64,000 bases of DNA. Source: Clostridia bacterium (GTDB lineage Bacteria; Bacillota; Clostridia; Christensenellales; Aristaeellaceae). Numbering within the stretch: position 1 is the first letter of the stretch; every line of letters starts with the position of its first letter. The translations under genes were made by a program, and so were the position numbers. The DNA lies in the NCBI GenBank assembly GCA_017524615.1, contig JAFXVJ010000001.1:62001-126000 (forward strand), read 5' to 3'. Positions 8,266 to 19,698 of this stretch are shown here, one piece after another. The notes below the pieces were generated by a model. That model did no database searches, was not told where the DNA came from, and saw only the letters and a program-made list of their open reading frames with translations.

Positions 8266-9098
8266 TGCGGCCTGACCTGCACCTGCATACCGCCGCTTCC
8301 GACGGCGTGCTGACCGCTTTCGAAATCGCCCGGGAAGTGCAGCGGGCGGATGTGACCCTCTTTTCCGTGACCGATCATGACACCCTTTCCGCCCTCCCGG
8401 CGGCCTCCGACGCCGCTTATGAGCGGGGACTGGCCTTCATCCCCGGGGTGGAGATCAGCACAGAAGGGGAAGAAAACATCCACATTTTAGGCTACGGCGT
8501 CCGCGTCGGGGATGAAAAGCTCAGCGCTTTTCTGCGCGACGGCGCTCAGCGCCGGGAGGACAGAAGCCGGCGCATTGTCCGCCGCCTGGCCGACGCGGGC
8601 ATGCCCCTGGATTGGGATGCGATCCAGGAAACCACCACCGGCAGCGTGGGCCGGCTGCATATCGCCCGGGCGCTGGCAAACGCGGGCTATGTATCTTCCA
8701 CCGCGGAAGCGTTTGAAAAATACCTCAATCGGGGACGGTTGGCCCACGTGCCGCGGGACACCGCGCCCGCTTCCCAGGCCATTTCCCTGCTGCGGTCATG
8801 CGGCGCCGTGCCGGTACTGGCGCATCCGGGGCAGATCAGGTGGCCCCGCGAACGGCTGCTGCCCATGCTGCGGGCGTGGATGGACGCTGGGCTCATGGGG
8901 CTGGAAGTGTATCACCCCGCCAATCGCAATGATTATTCCAACTGGGATCATTTGGCCCGGCAGTCAGGCCTGCTGGTCACCGGCGGCAGTGATTTTCATG
9001 ATTTTGCCGGCAGTCACGGCCTGATCGGCGAGACCGCCGCGGAATGGCCCCGGGCCAGCGAGGATGGCTGGGCGCTGTTTCAGGCGTGCCGCCGCTGA
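8265..9098 (+). CDS. PHP-domain metal-dependent phosphoesterase
   Basis: The product of about 277 residues carries all PHP motifs: DLHLHTAASDG, TDHDT, GVEIS, a central His (LAHPGQ) and GSDFHD near the C-terminus. It resembles the YciV/TrpH group, members of which are 5'-3' exonucleases on RNA or 3',5'-nucleotide bisphosphate phosphatases; which reaction applies here is unknown. I place the start at ATG 8265, which overlaps the ftsH stop as TGATG; a GTG three bases upstream is equally in frame. It is translationally coupled to ftsH. Confidence 0.85.
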   Translation: MRPDLHLHTAASDGVLTAFEIAREVQRADVTLFSVTDHDTLSALPAASDAAYERGLAFIPGVEISTEGEENIHILGYGVRVGDEKLSAFLRDGAQRREDRSRRIVRRLADAGMPLDWDAIQETTTGSVGRLHIARALANAGYVSSTAEAFEKYLNRGRLAHVPRDTAPASQAISLLRSCGAVPVLAHPGQIRWPRERLLPMLRAWMDAGLMGLEVYHPANRNDYSNWDHLARQSGLLVTGGSDFHDFAGSHGLIGETAAEWPRASEDGWALFQACRR

Positions 9099-9112
9099 AA
9101 CAGCATATCGTT

Positions 9113-9139
9113 TTGCCCGCTTCTTTTCGATGCGGGCAA
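9113..9139 (+). terminator. Possible weak terminator
   Basis: A perfect 8-bp stem TTGCCCGC / GCGGGCAA lies just after the PHP gene, but no clear T run follows. Confidence 0.3.
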
Positions 9140-9164
9140 TCCACTTTATGAAGGAGACTCTCGC

Positions 9165-10703
9165 ATGTACTATCAACAGGGCTATCGGCCGCCTCAGGAG
9201 GATCCGCTTTCTCCGCCCCGCAGGCGCAGGCGGAAGATAAAACCTTGGCTGATTTATGCCCTTTGCGCCTTGCTGATTGGGCTCATCATCGCCGTGATCG
9301 TGATTGCGGGCATCAGAATGACGGAGCGCAGCCAGCGCAAGCAGGAGCTGCACGATCAGGTGGATGCGTATCAGCATGTATTTTTGCCCAACATCATCGT
9401 GGACGGCGTAGATATCGGCGGCATGAGCTATGATCAGGCCCGGGACGCCGTCATGGCGCAGGTGAATGCCCGTCAAAACAGCTGGACGCTGGATTTAACG
9501 TATCAGTTCCATGTGTTCTTTACCCTGAACTACGCCGCTTTGGGGATCGAAACGGATTTGAATCAGGTGGATACGCTGCTGAACGATCTGTACCGCCTGG
9601 GCAAGCCCGCCAATGATTCCGAGCAGGCCTATGAGCAAAGCCGGGCGGAAATCCAGGCTGCTTTGGCCGAGCCCACATATGCCTTCACCACCCAAAGCGA
9701 TATGTCTGACGCCTTGTTGGATTCCGTGCTCGCCCAGATCAGGGATCAATTGGCCAAAGAGCCCGCCGACGCTTACCTGGCCTATTTTTCCCCGGATCAC
9801 AAGGATCCCTTCATCATTCAGCCGGAAAGCTACGGAGCCAGCTTGGATGTGGAAGAGGCCAAGCGGAAGATCCTGGAAATGGCGGCGGAGGGCAAGAGCG
9901 GCTTTTATGAAATGGTGCCCACGCCCATCGCGCCGCAGGTGTCCCAGGCGGATGTTCGCAGTCAGGTATCGCTGCTGTACAAGGCCATCACGCCCATTTC
10001 TTCTTCCTCCACCACCTACCGCACCCAGAATATCCGCACCGCCTTTTCCCGGGTGAACGGAAAAACCCTGGCTCCGGGCGAAGTTTTCAGCTTCAACGAC
10101 ACCATCCTCAAGCGCACCGAGAAGAACGGCTACAAGCCGGCCATTGAGTACGGCGAGGGCGGGATGGAGCAGGTGGGCATCGGCGGCGGCGTATGCCAGG
10201 CCAGCACCACGGTGTATCTGGCCGCCATCCAATCGGGGCTGGAGATTCTGGAGCGCCATGCCCATGGCAACACCGTGTCTTACACCACCTTTGGCCAGGA
10301 CGCCACCGTCAATGACGGGCGGCTGGACATGCGCTTCCGCAACACCAGCGGCGGTACCATTTACATCACAGCCCATGTGGAAGAGGTCAAGCGGAACAAA
10401 TTCCAGTGTGTGGTGTGCTTCTATGGCCCCTCGCTGGGCACCGTTTCCTATTCTCTTCGCACCGAAACAGTGGAAACCATCCCCGCGCCGCTGGATATTA
10501 CCTATCAGAAAGACAAGAACCACGTCTACGTCACCTACAAGGATGAGGAGCCCGTTCTGGTACGGGAGGCCCGTGACGGCTTCATCAACGAAACCTACCT
10601 GCAAAAATGGGACAATGGATCCCTGGCATCCGAAACCGCCGTGAGCCGGGATGAATGCAAAGCCCGCAACACGGTCTACGCCGTTGGCACGCTGGACAGG
10701 TAG
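9165..10703 (+). CDS. VanW family membrane-anchored protein
   Basis: A basic N-terminus (PRRRRRKIK) precedes one membrane helix (residues about 28-50), so most of the 512-residue protein is outside the cell. Residues about 70-270 look like the peptidoglycan-binding-type repeats that accompany VanW domains, and the VanW domain follows at about 280-410 (AFSRVNGKTLAPGEVFSFND, then GGGVCQASTTVYLAA). A beta-rich tail ends the protein. VanW proteins are linked to cell-wall functions, but the activity is unproven. The gene ends with a genuine TAG stop followed by a strong terminator, which matters for the uvrB amber codon. Confidence 0.88.
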   Translation: MYYQQGYRPPQEDPLSPPRRRRRKIKPWLIYALCALLIGLIIAVIVIAGIRMTERSQRKQELHDQVDAYQHVFLPNIIVDGVDIGGMSYDQARDAVMAQVNARQNSWTLDLTYQFHVFFTLNYAALGIETDLNQVDTLLNDLYRLGKPANDSEQAYEQSRAEIQAALAEPTYAFTTQSDMSDALLDSVLAQIRDQLAKEPADAYLAYFSPDHKDPFIIQPESYGASLDVEEAKRKILEMAAEGKSGFYEMVPTPIAPQVSQADVRSQVSLLYKAITPISSSSTTYRTQNIRTAFSRVNGKTLAPGEVFSFNDTILKRTEKNGYKPAIEYGEGGMEQVGIGGGVCQASTTVYLAAIQSGLEILERHAHGNTVSYTTFGQDATVNDGRLDMRFRNTSGGTIYITAHVEEVKRNKFQCVVCFYGPSLGTVSYSLRTETVETIPAPLDITYQKDKNHVYVTYKDEEPVLVREARDGFINETYLQKWDNGSLASETAVSRDECKARNTVYAVGTLDR

Positions 10704-10716
10704 CCATATCCCACCC

Positions 10717-10753
10717 GCCGGGAGACGAACAGACGCGCTCCCGGCTGTTTTTT
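10717..10753 (+). terminator. Terminator after the VanW gene
   Basis: GCCGGGAG (10717-10724) pairs with CTCCCGGC (10738-10745), followed by TGTTTTTT. Confidence 0.9.
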
Positions 10754-10764
10754 ATCATCCGGAA

Positions 10765-10793
10765 TTGCGTTTTGGGCCTGAATCCGCTATAAT
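10765..10793 (+). promoter_or_regulatory. lepA promoter
   Basis: TTGCGT (10765-10770) and TATAAT (10788-10793) are separated by 17 bases. Confidence 0.8.
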
Positions 10794-10826
10794 GGAAGGG
10801 CTTACTGGACAAAGGAGGACATCCCC

Positions 10827-12635
<1,809 letters not shown>

Positions 12636-12706
12636 TCCGTATCCGGATGAAATTGCTGCTCCCATTCGTTGGATAGGCGGTGCGACTGATTTCTCAGGAG
12701 GGATTT

Positions 12707-13414
12707 ATGAACCTGATTGATCTTGTGATCCTGGTTATTCTGGGGGCCAGCGTGGCCTACAGCCTGTACCGCGGCTTTTTGCACACGCTTTTATCCGTGG
12801 GCTGCTGCGTTCTGTCCGTGCTGCTGGCCTTTTCCTTCGCCCCCAGGCTGTCCGCCATCGTCAGCGGCAGCGAAGGCATCACCGCCGAAATGGCCACCTA
12901 TACCGACGCCATCACCCGGGTGCAGGATTATGACCTGGCCAACATGCCCGTGGATCAGCTGAATGACGAGCTGATCGCGCGCGTGCTGGCAAAAACGTCG
13001 CTGCCCGCGCCCATTGCCACCATTCTGGAAAGTAACCTTCGGGGCAGGGTCTTTGCCTCCGCCGGGCTGATCCGGGTGAACGATTATGTATCCAACACCG
13101 TGGTGGCCGTCACGATCAACGTGCTGTGCTTCCTGGCGGCGTTCGTTGTCATCTATCTCATTTTGTCCGTCCTGGTCAGCCTGATCCAGCACGTGTTTCA
13201 GTTTCCCCTGCTCAAGCAATTGGATTGGCTGGCCGCCGGTGTATTCGGCCTGTCCAGGGGGGCGCTGCTGGTGTATGTGGTTTTCCTGCTGCTGCCCATC
13301 CTGAGCACTGTGATCCGGCTGGAGGCCTTTGATGAACTGCTGGCCCAAAGCACCTTCGCCTCCATCTTCCAGAGCAACGGCTTTTTCGCCTCGGTGATCG
13401 TAGGGAGGCTGTGA
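12707..13414 (+). CDS. CvpA family membrane protein
   Basis: The 235-residue protein begins MNLIDLVILVILGASVAYSL, the CvpA signature, and has about four hydrophobic segments (about 3-20, 25-45, 130-155 and 185-205) around a hydrophilic stretch. CvpA was named for a role in colicin V export in E. coli, and its general function is not settled. I choose ATG 12707 because CAGGAGG (12695-12702) lies just before it; the longer frame has no ribosome site. It follows lepA by 71 bases with no terminator between them. Confidence 0.82.
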   Translation: MNLIDLVILVILGASVAYSLYRGFLHTLLSVGCCVLSVLLAFSFAPRLSAIVSGSEGITAEMATYTDAITRVQDYDLANMPVDQLNDELIARVLAKTSLPAPIATILESNLRGRVFASAGLIRVNDYVSNTVVAVTINVLCFLAAFVVIYLILSVLVSLIQHVFQFPLLKQLDWLAAGVFGLSRGALLVYVVFLLLPILSTVIRLEAFDELLAQSTFASIFQSNGFFASVIVGRL

Positions 13415-13453
13415 GAAAACGGGGGCTTCACGTTTCAGCTCTGTTCCGCTTTT

Positions 13454-13522
13454 CGCTTCACTCCGCTCAAGATGGCAAGAAAGGTCTTTTCTTTCTCCCC
13501 GACTTTCCGCGAAGAATCAGAA
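13454..13522. repeat. Dispersed intergenic repeat, copy B
   Basis: This matches copy A (1612-1682) across about 70 bases in the same orientation. It lies between the convergent CvpA and AAA+ genes, just before a two-way terminator. Confidence 0.65.
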
Positions 13523-13538
13523 AACGGAAGAATTCAAA

Positions 13539-13575
13539 ACGACTGCTGCGCGAAATCGTACAGCAGTCGTTTTTC
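13539..13575. terminator. Bidirectional terminator
   Basis: ACGACTGCTG (13539-13548) pairs perfectly with CAGCAGTCGT (13561-13570). TTTTTCTT follows on the plus strand and an AAAAC run precedes it, so it can serve both convergent genes. Confidence 0.85.
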
Positions 13576-13610
13576 TTATTTCCCGGTGTGCAGCGCATCC
13601 GATTCTCGGA

Positions 13611-14720
13611 TCATGCCTCCTCGGAAGGCGCTTCCTGCGCTTCTTTTTCCTCAATCTTCTCCCCCGCGCCCACACGCAGGTCGTTTTCGGTGAGCAGCAT
13701 CAGGCATTCCCTGGTCAGTTCGCCTTGTTCCCGGCTCAGACGGTCCGCCTGCGCGGCAATGGCGCGCTCAAACAGGTTGCGCACGCCCCGGGCGTTTCCA
13801 AAGCTTTCCACGTTTTTGCTCTCCCGTGCCAGGATTTCCTTCAGCGCCTCCCGTGCCGTTTCATCCAGGGAGTAGCCGCTCTTATTGCACCGCATTTCAA
13901 ATATGCCAAGCAGCTCTTCTTCGGTATAATCCGGAAAATGCATAAACCGGTTGAACCGGGATTCCAGTCCCGGATTGGAATGGACAAATTCTTGCATCAG
14001 TTCGGTATACCCCGCCACGATCACCACCAGATCCTCCCGGTGATCCTCCATGGCCTTGAGCAGCGTATCCACCGCTTCCTGGCCGTAATCGGTGCCGCCC
14101 CGGTTGGTGAGCGCGTACGCCTCGTCGATGAACAGCACTCCACCCAGGGCTTTTTCGATCACTTCCGCCGTTTTGATGGCCGTTTGGCCCACATAGCCCG
14201 CTACCAGGCCAGAACGGTCCACTTCCACCAGATGGCCTTTGCTGAGCACCCCCAGGCTCTTATAAATCCGGGCCATCAGCCGGGCGATCATGGTTTTGCC
14301 CGTGCCGGGATTGCCGGAAAACACCGCGTGCAGCGACAGGTCCGGCGTGGGCAGGTCATGCTCCTTCCTCGCCTTGCAGATCCCGATCCAGTTGATCAGG
14401 CTGTCCACCTCGTCCTTGATGCGGGTCAATCCAATGTAACTGTGCAGTTCCGCCTTCAGATCCTCGATTTTTTCCGGTTGTTCCGCCGCCTCATCCTGCG
14501 CCTCCGCTTTCTTTTCCTCTTTGGACGCGTCCTGATGCGCACTTCCTGGCGTCTGTCCCGGCGCGGGCGTCTTTTCCGTCGTTTTTTCTTTCGCGTCCGG
14601 CTCAGCGGGATCCGTCGGCATGCCCCACAAATCTTCACCGATCAGCTTCATCCGCTGGCGAATCAGGCCCTGCATGATTTCATTCTGCATGCGAATGATT
14701 TCGTCCTTCCTGTTATCCAT
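13611..14720 (-). CDS. CbxX/SpoVK-type AAA+ ATPase
   Basis: The 369-residue product has a charged, Pro/Glu-rich N-terminal third (residues about 35-90, low complexity) followed by one AAA+ module: Walker A SGNPGTGKT near 140, the pore motif VAGYVGQTA, Walker B VLFIDEAYAL and a sensor/arginine region with RFNRFMHFPDY. This is the CbxX/CfqX family, which includes stage V sporulation protein K and Rubisco activase. The target here is unknown. I start at MDNRKDEII, with GGGAG 9 bases upstream. It is the last gene of an ABC-F/isomerase/AAA+ run. Confidence 0.87.
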   Translation of the reverse strand: MDNRKDEIIRMQNEIMQGLIRQRMKLIGEDLWGMPTDPAEPDAKEKTTEKTPAPGQTPGSAHQDASKEEKKAEAQDEAAEQPEKIEDLKAELHSYIGLTRIKDEVDSLINWIGICKARKEHDLPTPDLSLHAVFSGNPGTGKTMIARLMARIYKSLGVLSKGHLVEVDRSGLVAGYVGQTAIKTAEVIEKALGGVLFIDEAYALTNRGGTDYGQEAVDTLLKAMEDHREDLVVIVAGYTELMQEFVHSNPGLESRFNRFMHFPDYTEEELLGIFEMRCNKSGYSLDETAREALKEILARESKNVESFGNARGVRNLFERAIAAQADRLSREQGELTRECLMLLTENDLRVGAGEKIEEKEAQEAPSEEA

Positions 14721-14736
14721 ACCCGCTTCTCCCTTC

Positions 14737-15552
14737 TCATGATAAGTGCGCCCGGATCCAGGCAAATGTCCGGTTCAGATCCCCCCAGTGGATGACACCG
14801 TCCGGTAAAAAAGAAGTGGCCTCCACCGTGAAATCCCCCTGATACCGGGTCAGCGGCAAATACGCGAACAGCCGCTCAAAATCAATGCTGCCCTGGCCGA
14901 TGTGCAGGGTTTTCAGATGCCCCCAATCCGCATAACCGCCGTTGTAATCATTGATGTGCATGTGGGCAATATGCTCCCATAGCCATGATCGGTCCGGATC
15001 GTACAGCGCTTCCGTCTGCCCGTGAAAAGCCGCCAGCTTGGTGTCCCATGTAAAAAGCGCATCGGGGTCCATGGACAGCAGGGACTGAAAATGCGTCAGC
15101 GGATCCTGCGCGGTGCACACCACGTTTTCCACCGTCAATTGGATGCCATGCTGCCGCGCCATGTCCTTCAGCTGTTCATAGGCCGCCAGATGGTTTCCGA
15201 TCTGCCGGTCGGACGGCGCGCCGTTCCACAAATGCAGCACCATTTTTACAGCGCCGATGGCGCTGCCGATTTCACAGTTCACTCGAAAATCATCAAACGC
15301 GCGGAGCGTTTCTCCCCTGTCGCCGGAGGACAGCTTCTCGCCCACGCTCTTTTCGCAGTGGATGACCGGGAAACGCAAGCCCAGCGACAGTAAAAACCGC
15401 GTCACCTCCTCCCGTTCCGGGTACCAGCTGTCATACATCATGAATTCATACCCGTCGCAGGTCAAATGATCCGCGCAGCCGGACAGCAGGCGGTAATCCC
15501 GCCCGTTGGGACGGCCGATCAGCGCGCCGGTGGAGCAAAGCACCTGATGCAT
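14737..15552 (-). CDS. Sugar phosphate isomerase/epimerase family protein (TIM barrel)
   Basis: The 271-residue protein looks like a xylose-isomerase-like TIM barrel. Metal-ligand motifs are spaced as in that fold: VIHCEK, LHLWNG, LTVENVV, FTWDTK, HMHINDY, HIGQGSIDF and FTVEAT, with Glu, Asp and His at the expected strand ends. Members isomerise or epimerise sugars, or act as endonuclease IV-like enzymes; the substrate is not identifiable. It lies 21 bases after the ABC-F gene and 16 before the AAA+ gene, so all three are probably one transcript. Confidence 0.8.
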   Translation of the reverse strand: MHQVLCSTGALIGRPNGRDYRLLSGCADHLTCDGYEFMMYDSWYPEREEVTRFLLSLGLRFPVIHCEKSVGEKLSSGDRGETLRAFDDFRVNCEIGSAIGAVKMVLHLWNGAPSDRQIGNHLAAYEQLKDMARQHGIQLTVENVVCTAQDPLTHFQSLLSMDPDALFTWDTKLAAFHGQTEALYDPDRSWLWEHIAHMHINDYNGGYADWGHLKTLHIGQGSIDFERLFAYLPLTRYQGDFTVEATSFLPDGVIHWGDLNRTFAWIRAHLS

Positions 15553-15573
15553 GATTGATTCACCCGCTTTCTT

Positions 15574-17505
15574 TCACGATCCCTCCGCCGCTTCGTTCAG
15601 CGCCTCTTCCGCCGTTTCCCAGTCGGTATAGGCCTGCGCAAGCGCGTCCTTCAAACGCTGATATTCCCGGGCGGCGTCGGCGGCCTTTTCCGGCACGGCG
15701 TAAATATCCGGGGTGGTCATCAACGCCTCGTGGCGCCGGATGGCCTCCTCCGTGTCAGCCACGGCCTGCTCCGCCCGGCGCACCGCTTCTTTGAGGGCTT
15801 TCAATTGTTCCTTGGCCAGGCGCAGCTTTTTCTTTTCCTTTCCGGCCTCGGTGCGGGTCATATCCGCGAAGCGGGGATCCTGGGCCTGCTGGCCCTGTTC
15901 CCAGGCCAGACGGGCCTGATAATCGTCAAAATTGCCCAGGTATTCCCGGATGCCATCCTCCCCCAGCACCGCCACCTTGGTTGCGAAGCGATTGATGAAA
16001 TAACGGTCGTGCGACACGGCCAGGATGGTGCCCTCAAAGTTCTCCAGGGCATCCTCCAGCACTTCGCGGCTGTCCATATCCAGGTGGTTGGTGGGCTCGT
16101 CCAGCAGCAGGAAATTATCCTTCCGCAGCATCAGCTTGGTCAGCGCGACCCGGCCCTTTTCCCCGCCGGAGAGGGTATGGATGGGCATGAACACGTCCTC
16201 GCCCGTAAACAGGAACAGGCCCAGCGCGCCGCGCACCTCGTACTGCTCCATCCGCGGGAAGGCATCCCACACCTCGTCCAGCACGGTTTTATTGTCATGC
16301 AGGCTTTCCTGCTTTTGGTCGTAATACCCCGTATCCACATTGGCGCCCCAGCGCACCGCACCGCCATCCGGGTTTTCAATGCCCATCAGGCACTTGAGCA
16401 GGGTGGATTTTCCGATACCGTTGGGCCCCAGCAAGGCCACCCGGTCCCCTGCGCGGATGTGCAGATTCACGTGCTGAAACAGGACGCGATCCCCAAAGGA
16501 TTTGCTCAGATCCCGGATGAACAGCACGTCGTCTCCCGTGCGGCGCTTGGCGGTGAAGCGGAAGCGCACCTGATGCTCCTCCTGCGGCCGTTCCAGGCGC
16601 TCGATCTTTTCCAGGCGCTTTTCCCGGCTTTCCGCCGCCTTGATGGATTTTTCCCGGTTGAATGATTTGTAGCGGGCGATAATGGCCTCCTCCCGGGCGA
16701 TCAGCTTCTGCTGCATCTCCCAGGCCCGCATGCGGATCTCGAACCGCGCGGTCCGCTGGCCCATATAGGCGGTATAGTTCCCCTCATACTGCTCGGCTTC
16801 GCCCAGCAGCAATTCCGTGATATGCGTACACACCCGATCCAGAAAATAGCGGTCGTGGCTCACCACCAGCAGCGTGCCCCGGTAATCGGCCAGGTATTTT
16901 TCCAGCCAGTCCAGGGCCGAAAGATCCAGGTGGTTGGTAGGCTCGTCCAGCAGCAGCAGATCAGGCTTCTGCAGCAGCAGCTTGGCCAGGCTGAGCCTCG
17001 TCAATTCCCCGCCGGACAGCAGCCGGGCGGGCTGATCGTGCTGCTCCTTTTTGAAACCCAGACCGCTGAGCACGCCCAGTACGGAGGATTTCCAGCCGTA
17101 GCCGTCCTCTTTTTCAAATTCGTCGCTCAGCCGGGTGTATTGCTCTCCCAGCCGCTTCAGCTCCGTTTCACCGGCCGAGGCCATCTGCCGCTCCAAATCA
17201 CGCAGCTTTTCCTCCTTGGCAAATACCGGCTCATACACCTGGCGCAGTTCTTCAAACACGGTCTGATCGCCCGTCGGGGCATACTGCTGCTCCATGTAGC
17301 CGATGCGGATGCCCTTCATCAGGCTCACGTCGCCGCCATCGTGGTGCTCTTTGCCCGCCAGTATCCTCAGCAGCGTGGTTTTCCCGCAGCCGTTCACGCC
17401 CACCAGACCCATTCGCTGATGATCCTGCAGGGTCAGATTGACGTTTTTCAGCACCGCATTGCCTCCAAACGCTTTTTGAAGGTTCTGTACCGTCAGAATA
17501 ATCAT
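15574..17505 (-). CDS. ABC-F family ATPase
   Basis: Two ABC ATPase cassettes without membrane segments are joined by the charged ABC-F linker (about 235-315). Cassette 1 has Walker A GVNGCGKT near residue 36 and signature LSGGE; cassette 2 has GPNGIGKS near 360 and LSGGEKGR. Both have LLLDEPTNHLD. A C-terminal coiled coil (about 535-640) resembles Uup/YdiF-type members. ABC-F proteins act on ribosomes, some giving antibiotic protection and others housekeeping; the long C-terminal coiled coil favours housekeeping. Start at ATG 17505 with GGGAG upstream. Length 643 is typical. Confidence 0.92.
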   Translation of the reverse strand: MIILTVQNLQKAFGGNAVLKNVNLTLQDHQRMGLVGVNGCGKTTLLRILAGKEHHDGGDVSLMKGIRIGYMEQQYAPTGDQTVFEELRQVYEPVFAKEEKLRDLERQMASAGETELKRLGEQYTRLSDEFEKEDGYGWKSSVLGVLSGLGFKKEQHDQPARLLSGGELTRLSLAKLLLQKPDLLLLDEPTNHLDLSALDWLEKYLADYRGTLLVVSHDRYFLDRVCTHITELLLGEAEQYEGNYTAYMGQRTARFEIRMRAWEMQQKLIAREEAIIARYKSFNREKSIKAAESREKRLEKIERLERPQEEHQVRFRFTAKRRTGDDVLFIRDLSKSFGDRVLFQHVNLHIRAGDRVALLGPNGIGKSTLLKCLMGIENPDGGAVRWGANVDTGYYDQKQESLHDNKTVLDEVWDAFPRMEQYEVRGALGLFLFTGEDVFMPIHTLSGGEKGRVALTKLMLRKDNFLLLDEPTNHLDMDSREVLEDALENFEGTILAVSHDRYFINRFATKVAVLGEDGIREYLGNFDDYQARLAWEQGQQAQDPRFADMTRTEAGKEKKKLRLAKEQLKALKEAVRRAEQAVADTEEAIRRHEALMTTPDIYAVPEKAADAAREYQRLKDALAQAYTDWETAEEALNEAAEGS

Positions 17506-17567
17506 GTCGACTCCCGCGCATATACTTATCAGGGATCCGCCGCGCGCATGACCCCTTACACAAAGAA

Positions 17568-17594
17568 AGGGCTGACAAACAAGCTGTCAGCCCT
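17568..17594 (-). terminator. secG terminator
   Basis: AGGGCTGACA pairs with TGTCAGCCCT, followed on the minus strand by TTCTTTG (17561-17567). It lies 24 bases past the secG stop. Confidence 0.75.
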
Positions 17595-17618
17595 GAAAAA
17601 CCAAAGAAGTACCCTTTC

Positions 17619-17849
17619 TTACTTGGGCAGCACCATAATCAGGATCGCCAGCGCCACGAAAACGATGGCGGAAATCTTGGTGTACAGGGCCAGCTTGCCT
17701 TCAAGGGTATTGTTCTTGTTCTTCCCGAAGAAGGTTTCGCTTCCGCCGGACAGCGCGCCCATACCATCGGAATCGCTGTCCTGCATCAGCACAGTCACAA
17801 TCATGATAATGGCAGCAATCACCATCAGAATCGTCAAAGCAGTAATCAT
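17619..17849 (-). CDS. secG: Preprotein translocase subunit SecG
   Basis: The 76-residue protein has two membrane helices (about 3-21 and 54-74) joined by a Gly/Ser-rich loop with MQDSDSDGMGALSGGSETFFGKNK, the SecG signature. It assists the SecYE channel during protein export. It has its own promoter and terminator, so it is monocistronic. Confidence 0.95.
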   Translation of the reverse strand: MITALTILMVIAAIIMIVTVLMQDSDSDGMGALSGGSETFFGKNKNNTLEGKLALYTKISAIVFVALAILIMVLPK

Positions 17850-17885
17850 CTGTTCTCGTACCTCCTTGAAATCAACACAAAATGT

Positions 17886-17914
17886 ATTTTAGCATATGAT
17901 TTCGAAAAAAACAA
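17886..17914 (-). promoter_or_regulatory. secG promoter
   Basis: On the minus strand TTGTTT (17909-17914) and TAAAAT (17886-17891) are separated by 17 bases. Confidence 0.7.
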
Positions 17915-17981
17915 GCATTCCAGGAAAAAAAAGCAGCATTATTTTCGAAAAAAATGTGGACGGACGCGAGATGCCGGCTGC

Positions 17982-19358
17982 TCACCGGCCGATGCCGGTC
18001 TGATCCTTGGTCCAGCGGCCGGTGAACACGAACCAGCCGGCCAGCAGCACCCCGGCCAGGGAGGCCGCCGGCGCGGCCAGCCCCACGCCCGTCAGGTTCA
18101 TATGCAGCGTGGACCCCAGCAGCACGGCCACAGGAATGCGAAGGAACAGCGAAGACATGGAACCGCTGATCAGGGTGAAGCGCGTGTGCCCGGCGCCCAT
18201 GATCAGGCCATTCATGCAGAACAGCAGGGGCACCAGCAGATAATCGAAGCTGAATGTGCGCATGTATTCCACGCCGTATTCGATCACGCTTTTCTTCTGG
18301 GAGAAAACGCGGATGATGAATTCCGGGAACAGCTGCACAAGCACGAATACCGCGAAGGAGATGGACATAGCCACAACAGCACCCACCCCCAGGCTCTTTT
18401 TCGCCCGGTCATACTGCCGCGCGCCGATATTCTGCGCGGCGAACGCGCTGATGGAGGAGGACATGGCCACGGCAGGCAGAATAGCAAACGAATTGAACTT
18501 GCCCACCACGCCCACGGCCGCGGAGGCGTCGGCCCCGCCGATCGTGTTCACCAGAGCCGTCATCACCAGGAAGGAAATGTTCACAATGATGCTCTGAATG
18601 GAGGAAGGAATGCCCAGCTTGACCATCAGCTTCGTTTTTTCCTCGTCGATCCGGAACGAACGGAGCTTAAAATCGAAGATGAAGTGATTGCGGCTGAGAT
18701 ACCAGGCGGACAGGATCAGGCTGACGCCCTGCGCGATCACCGTGGCCCAGGCGGCGCCATCGGCACCCATGCCCATCCCCTTCACCAGGCACAGATCCAG
18801 CACCACATTCACCGCGCAGGCAACGCCCACAAAGATCAGCGGCCGCACAGAATCCCCCAGCCCCCGCTGAATGGAAGCGATGGCGTTATACCCGAATATG
18901 AACAGAGTGCCGCCCAGACAGATCATCAGGTACCGGTACGCATGGGGAAACGCTTCCCGCGGCGTCTGCAGCAGCCGCAGCAGGGGATCCGCCCAGGCCA
19001 TCGTCAGCGCCATCAGCACCACGCCCACAATGCCCATCAGGCCAAACATGGTGCCCACCGTTTCTGATGCGTCTTTCTGCCGTTTGGCGCCCACGAACTG
19101 CCCCACCATCACCGTACCGGACACCGTCAAACCGCTGACCATCATGGCCACCAGATGGGTGATCTGGCTGCCGATATTGACGCCTGACAGGATCACCGCG
19201 CTGACGTCGGGATCCGGATTGCCGTAATTGCCCACCACCAGCATATCCACCGCCCCATACAGCGCCTGGAGGATATTTGATAGCAGGAAGGGCATGGAAA
19301 ACGCGATCATGCTTTGGGCAATGGGCCCTTTTGTAAAATCCTTTTGCAATTTGCTCAT
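17982..19358 (-). CDS. MATE family efflux transporter
   Basis: The 458-residue protein has the twelve-helix MATE plan. It begins with TKGPIAQSMIAFSMPFLLSNILQALYG, close to the family's usual opening, and has the second-half equivalent (KLGIPSSIQSIIVNISFLVMT). MATE transporters export cationic drugs or metabolites using a sodium or proton gradient. This sequence belongs to the NorM/DinF-like bacterial branch; substrate unknown. It is transcribed alone from a promoter just upstream. Confidence 0.93.
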   Translation of the reverse strand: MSKLQKDFTKGPIAQSMIAFSMPFLLSNILQALYGAVDMLVVGNYGNPDPDVSAVILSGVNIGSQITHLVAMMVSGLTVSGTVMVGQFVGAKRQKDASETVGTMFGLMGIVGVVLMALTMAWADPLLRLLQTPREAFPHAYRYLMICLGGTLFIFGYNAIASIQRGLGDSVRPLIFVGVACAVNVVLDLCLVKGMGMGADGAAWATVIAQGVSLILSAWYLSRNHFIFDFKLRSFRIDEEKTKLMVKLGIPSSIQSIIVNISFLVMTALVNTIGGADASAAVGVVGKFNSFAILPAVAMSSSISAFAAQNIGARQYDRAKKSLGVGAVVAMSISFAVFVLVQLFPEFIIRVFSQKKSVIEYGVEYMRTFSFDYLLVPLLFCMNGLIMGAGHTRFTLISGSMSSLFLRIPVAVLLGSTLHMNLTGVGLAAPAASLAGVLLAGWFVFTGRWTKDQTGIGR

Positions 19359-19409
19359 GTGCTTCTTGATAATCCTTTCAGCATTCCGGAAAAATCTTTT
19401 TCCTGTTTA

Positions 19410-19438
19410 ACTATATCCCACCAACCACCGAATTGCAA
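19410..19438 (-). promoter_or_regulatory. MATE transporter promoter
   Basis: On the minus strand TTGCAA (19433-19438) and TATAGT (19410-19415) are separated by 17 bases. Confidence 0.75.
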
Positions 19439-19698
19439 GGGGCGGATCTGGTGCCTTTTTTTCCGTTTTGAAGAAAAGCGCGGCTGGCGATCCGCAGACC
19501 GAAAACGCTATGCTTCCTGAGCCGCTTTCCGTGTGATGGGAACATCCGGCGGACCACTTTTCCGCATGCCGAACGTGTCCGTCTTTCCCCATTTTCCCTG
19601 TTTCGGCCATTCCAGTGTGAATCAACAAAAAAAGTCGAAAATTTCATCGTATTTTTCATCTTTTTTTTCATTTTTCGCGTGCAATCGGCGCAAAAGTG